This document shows, in pieces, positions 24,201 to 28,712 of a stretch of 28,712 nt of DNA. The notes beneath the pieces were generated by a model, which saw nothing but the letters and a program-made list of their open reading frames with translations, did not search any database and was not told the origin of the DNA. Position 1 is the first letter of the stretch, and the number at the start of each line of letters is the position of its first letter. Both the position numbers and the translations under genes were made by a program. This DNA is from Hemicentrotus pulcherrimus (lineage: Eukaryota; Echinodermata; Echinoidea; Camarodonta; Strongylocentrotidae): NCBI GenBank assembly GCA_003118195.1, contig BEXV01002725.1, forward strand, positions 1 to 28,712, in the 5' to 3' direction.

Positions 24201-27200
24201 CCCTTCGGCATCCGAATTAGGCCAAAATACAAGGAGAATTCGACACCATTCGGGTGTTTGTACCCAATAACAGTTGTTGTCAGTCACCAGGATTGGCTTC
24301 ATTTTTATGACCAACAGGCGTAATTTTTCACCCATACCCCAACACAGTAAAGTAATTATCTTGCAAACTCAGTATCTATGCATTTCTTTTCGAGAGCCTG
24401 TTATAGCTATAAAAGTATAACTTAAAGTATAACTAAAGTCGTTTATGATTCATAATGTTATCTCCTGTCATCTAAAAGTATAACGAATAATTACATATTC
24501 AGTCCTGACATTTCCAAACGTTCACATTAAATGAGATAGAAATGGAAACGAAAGAATTATTCCTAGTATTCCCTAAAACCTCAAAAGCTCCTCTTTTTTT
24601 TTATCTTAGCTATCGTAAAGTAGATCAGTGCAGCTCTGAACTGATTTCAATTTTCCCCTTCAAAAATGGAGAATTACACAAACGATAATGAATGAGATAT
24701 GCAGAACCCTGCATACCGTGAAAATAGATTTCCTCTGAATTTACGTTTATGCCAAACTAAAACAAAAATGATTCATAATGTTATCTCCTAAACCCACATT
24801 TTCAACAATTAAGGTACCTAAACCAAATAAAAAGTTGATATTGAATGATTATATATGAAATCTGTGTTCCATTTATAAACGGAATAATAAAAATTGCAAA
24901 ACATTGTGAGTTTTAATTTCCTCTTTAAAAAAATAAAACATACTGGCAATGACTTGTGGTTTATTGCAACTAGCGCAGTAATGATGACTTTGTTATGATG
25001 ATGTAAACTTTTGGAATATATATGAAGCCACTGTGGAAGCGTTAATGCATACCTATTAGGTCCCTCGTAGGAGGTAAAAGGAAAGAAAACAAATTTGGGC
25101 ATAGTGTTCGATACACTACAGGCTTTTACTGAGCAAAGTTATTCTTTTCCAGAATAACAAGGTTACGATCGAGATTTGGGATATCATGATTAGCCTATCA
25201 AAATAATGGGTAGAATGCATACGTCTGGAGCCAGAAGGGCGTTAACGTATATTACTGTACACCTTTTTAAACCTCTTGTGGCTTCAAAAAAGATTTGACA
25301 CAAGAAAAATATCCAAGTGAAACTGCATTGATATGTTCATTTTCAATGTAATTATTTAACTCACTGTACTTCTAGAGAGATCAGCCTTATGTGCTTCAGT
25401 ACTTTGGCTTGTCTTTGATAGATTTAGTTATCTTCATTTGCGAGTTACCTTGGAATTTTCTGGAATATATGAAGTCACGCCGATCAAAATCATTATAACC
25501 ATACCTGGAAAACCCATTTTGTGGAGAATTTGATGGGTGGCGATTAATACGAATTGTAATTCCCCTCACGCCCTACCGCCCATGGTTGCCAGTGCACAAG
25601 CGTTTTGAAATTAAAACTCGATTCCAATGTCTCGCCAAGGCACTATAATGGGTCATGAAATACTTCCATTGGCGCTGTAATTTTATTAAAGTTAATTGTG
25701 CCCTATTTCTCTGCCTTATGTCAGACATGTTGGACACGGCAAAACACAATTAAACAAATCATAATTTTCCAAATTTATCCTTAGGCGTTGATGATTTTGT
25801 GGTATTTTTAATGAATTAATGCCACGTCCTCGGCCAATTGCTGTAATCCATGTTCGAAGACATCTCCACAATTCCACTAGAGTGAACCCAAACCAACCTT
25901 ATCCCAGACTTATGTGTTTTGTTTTGGAAGAACTTTAAGAAAATCCTCATACTTAATTGTCAGTTCCTTTTGACATGAATGTAGTTAAGGCACATTTATA
26001 TAAATCTAACAAATATGCCCCGTTAGTTACCGATATACAGGCTAATGGATATTCTATGGTGTATCTCCCTTTGGAAATCGGCTCTAGAGGTCATATTTCG
26101 CCAGACAATGTGACGAGGCTAAAGCAGCTGTTGAAAGAAATTGGAAAACCTGTAAATTTGAAACAAGTTCAACAGAATCTATCCAAACTAGTTATTGTTT
26201 CTTCGTTTGTCGTCTACTACTCAAAGAATGCCAATAAATGGGAAACCAAAATTTCCCTTCGCATCTGAATTATGTAAAGGATTAATTACCAACACACACA
26301 AATTGGTCAATACACCTTGTAACCGGTCTTATATTTTCTTTCTAGTGCTCTCCTCTTTTCATTGCCTGACACTGACAGAATCGTCTATGTATTCAACATT
26401 AACTCAAATGAACTCTTGTAATACTCGTTATGTATGCTTCGTATTTATTGTGCAAGTTTGAACAATAAAGGGATGTTTAAATAAAAAAAAAACGGAAGCC
26501 ATGATTTGATATATCAAATGAAATTTCAATATTTAGCTCCTCTTATTTCATCTATGGCTAGGAATGTCCATCATCCTCTGTCTTCACTATGTTGTTAAAT
26601 TAGTTAATTTTTGTTTTTTTGATGTTGTATAACATTATACACTGCATGTCCTTTTAATGCCCTGTATTTTCCAGTAAAATGTAATTGTCCTGGGCTATTG
26701 TATCTTCACCTTTGTTGTGCAAGTTTGAACAATAAAGTGATGTTTAAAAAAAAAAATAGAAGCCATTATTGTGTTTGTAAGTAAGTTTGAGTGGTGTAAG
26801 CCTGACGATGACTGTCTCCCAAACGGGCAGAAGCATACCGAATAGAATATTTTCGTAATGTTATGAAATTTGATGCACAAATATTTGGTATTAGTGCCAT
26901 TGCATGATTAAAATTATTTAATTTACCTTTTACCACTAATTTTATGTTAATACAATGCGAATTGCGTACATTGATAGTTGCTAATTGCTGGAAAGGGCAA
27001 TTATAGCTTGCCCTAACTTACGAACAAGGAATGTATGCAATGCGCATTTTGCCTATTGAAATATAATTATTTTGAACATTTGAATAGAATCATTTGGAAC
27101 GAGGCAGTTAAAGATATGTGCATTAAATTCGATTACATCACGGAAATGGCATATTTGTAGGCATATTGATTACATTACTAAGACCATCGCCCTTATAAAT

Positions 27201-28712
27201 GCATCGCTCCCCTGCATTTAAAATAATGATTTCACCATATTTTTGGCCATTCTTGATTCTTGTATCACATGCAAAATGAAAAGAGGTTTAATAATTATAG
27301 GCTGTTTTGTGAGAGGAGTTCAGTGTGTAAAATATAGCCATAGATCTACAATTGATAAAAGCCGGTTGCAATACACGACAAGGATATCTGCATTATGAGC
27401 ATTGCTGTGCAAGAGGAAACCGATGACTTAACCGTGATATCTTTCATGTAAAATCGTTGATTGGATAAGTATTTTGAATTTGTACAAAAATCAAATCACG
27501 TCTTGAAAACTATGCACAAAATGGTTTGACCAGTTTAACAGTTTACAATTCTTTTGAAGCTTGGTTTACATGCAATTATTATATTTTTGTGTAGATACAT
27601 CCTTTGGCAGACTCTTCCCGAAAATGTTTGGTACTCACCTTCGTGTACATTCTTTGACGGAATACAAAATATTTCTCGGACATTGTATAGGAAATTACTG
27701 TATCCAGGCTGTTCTAGGAACATCAAGACAGCCGAAATAAATTAAAGCATGTTTGCACTAGTTTGGCCAGGAGGGATTAGACCTCCCTGCACGGTTATTG
27801 GCAGATGGTTATCTCATCAGAAATCTCTCAATTAACATAAGAAAAAGGGGACCATGTGGATCAACGGGTACCGACTAGGCATAGTTTGCTATTTAGAGTA
27901 GTGAAGTTCTGCTTACTATAGATGTATTGACTGCTATGAGAGGCATCGCAGTTTCTATAGGCTCAAGGGAACGTTACATCCTGATAAGACCCCGAGGCGC
28001 GCCTCCTGTCCCCGAGAGCCAGACAGTCAACATTTAAACAGCTATACTTCGAATATTGAAGCAGTCTATATATCTTTTATTTATCGAATTCACACCAATA
28101 CCTTATCCTTTTCTCGAGTAAAGACTGGTTAAAACATTACAGAAAATCTGAGACACTAGCTGTCGGTAAATCTTCGCTTGAAAGTTGCCCGAATGTTACG
28201 ACCAATCGGGAATCGCAAACACAATGCACACAAGCTTGCACAAAGAAACCTTTTTGTCACGTAAACCAATGGGAATTTCAGCAAAATGTATGTTTGCGTC
28301 CCGTTACCCTTCAAGGGGCAACGGGCACCTTTCTCAAAACTATTGATTGTTATGGGCGGGTAGGGCTAAAATAGCGACTCCAATTTCGACCAATCGGATG
28401 ACTAGATTTATTCAACATACTAAAGAGAGGCATATAATGTCCGATACTAGCTTTCCACAGGGTTAGGTTTTGGGTGTTTTGGTTTGTTTACAAGCCATGG
28501 CAATATGATAAAGAATTCACCTCAATATGGGTAATATCCATTTATAGGGCCTGCTGCCTTGATAATTCTTGTTCCAGTTATGTAGTTTGTCATTTAACTG
28601 CTCGCACACTCATAGTTGACGTCAGGCGCCAACGCAGGGGGGTGGTTTTGGGTTTCCCCCTCGAGCTTTTTTTTTTATATGTGAATGTTTTATGTATGTT
28701 TTTTTGGAAAAC

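Overview
The window is eukaryotic, intron-bearing, AT-rich DNA. It most likely comes from a marine invertebrate deuterostome, and I favour an echinoderm. The reasons are GT-AG introns with AATAAA signals, many TTAA-flanked miniature elements, a satellite-like array whose flank carries CGTC-rich palindromes, and one clear host gene (cathepsin C) whose protein is close to the vertebrate form. The species cannot be fixed from the sequence alone. Most of the window is intergenic or intronic and carries decayed mobile DNA.

Left half (about 3.5-12.8 kb, minus strand). I read a decayed multi-exon gene with a tyrosine-recombinase-like catalytic core (Arg-rich box, NRH box, LGH, and a Tyr eight residues after the last His). 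Candidate exons lie at about 12.76-12.81, 12.42-12.53, 7.32-8.36, 4.09-4.16 and 3.54-3.69 kb, ending in a stop codon with AATAAA about 40 bp beyond. The main exon is split by a 4,056-bp DNA transposon (8363-12418). That element has inverted ends, AT-rich subterminal repeats and an exact 4-bp target duplication (GTAT). It carries its own damaged minus-strand transposase gene: two C2H2 fingers, an acidic linker, a transposase-like core and a DVMHDLLEGV motif. A TTAA-type MITE arm lies inside the transposon, so three layers of insertion can be ordered. An array of about 240-bp tandem repeats (4.4-6.26 kb) lies in what would be an intron of the recombinase-like gene.

Middle (about 13-20.6 kb). 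No gene is recognisable. It holds a 728-bp TTAA-flanked element with 12-bp perfect inverted ends and an internal SINE/LINE-like hairpin tail, a dense palindrome cluster at 16.64-16.70 kb, and a roughly 0.95-kb repeat made of about 150-bp units. Five units each carry a perfect AGGTCA-A-AGGTCA (DR1) nuclear-receptor motif.

Right half (about 20.6-28.7 kb). The last two coding exons of a cathepsin C (dipeptidyl peptidase 1) gene lie on the minus strand with exact splice junctions, and all three catalytic-triad residues are present. The 5' exons are not seen in the remaining 6.9 kb and probably lie beyond the right edge. The upstream stretch holds a 5'-truncated non-LTR retrotransposon C-terminus with two copies of its 3' tail, a 22-bp direct repeat and a CCAAT/GC-box cluster, but no other recognisable gene.
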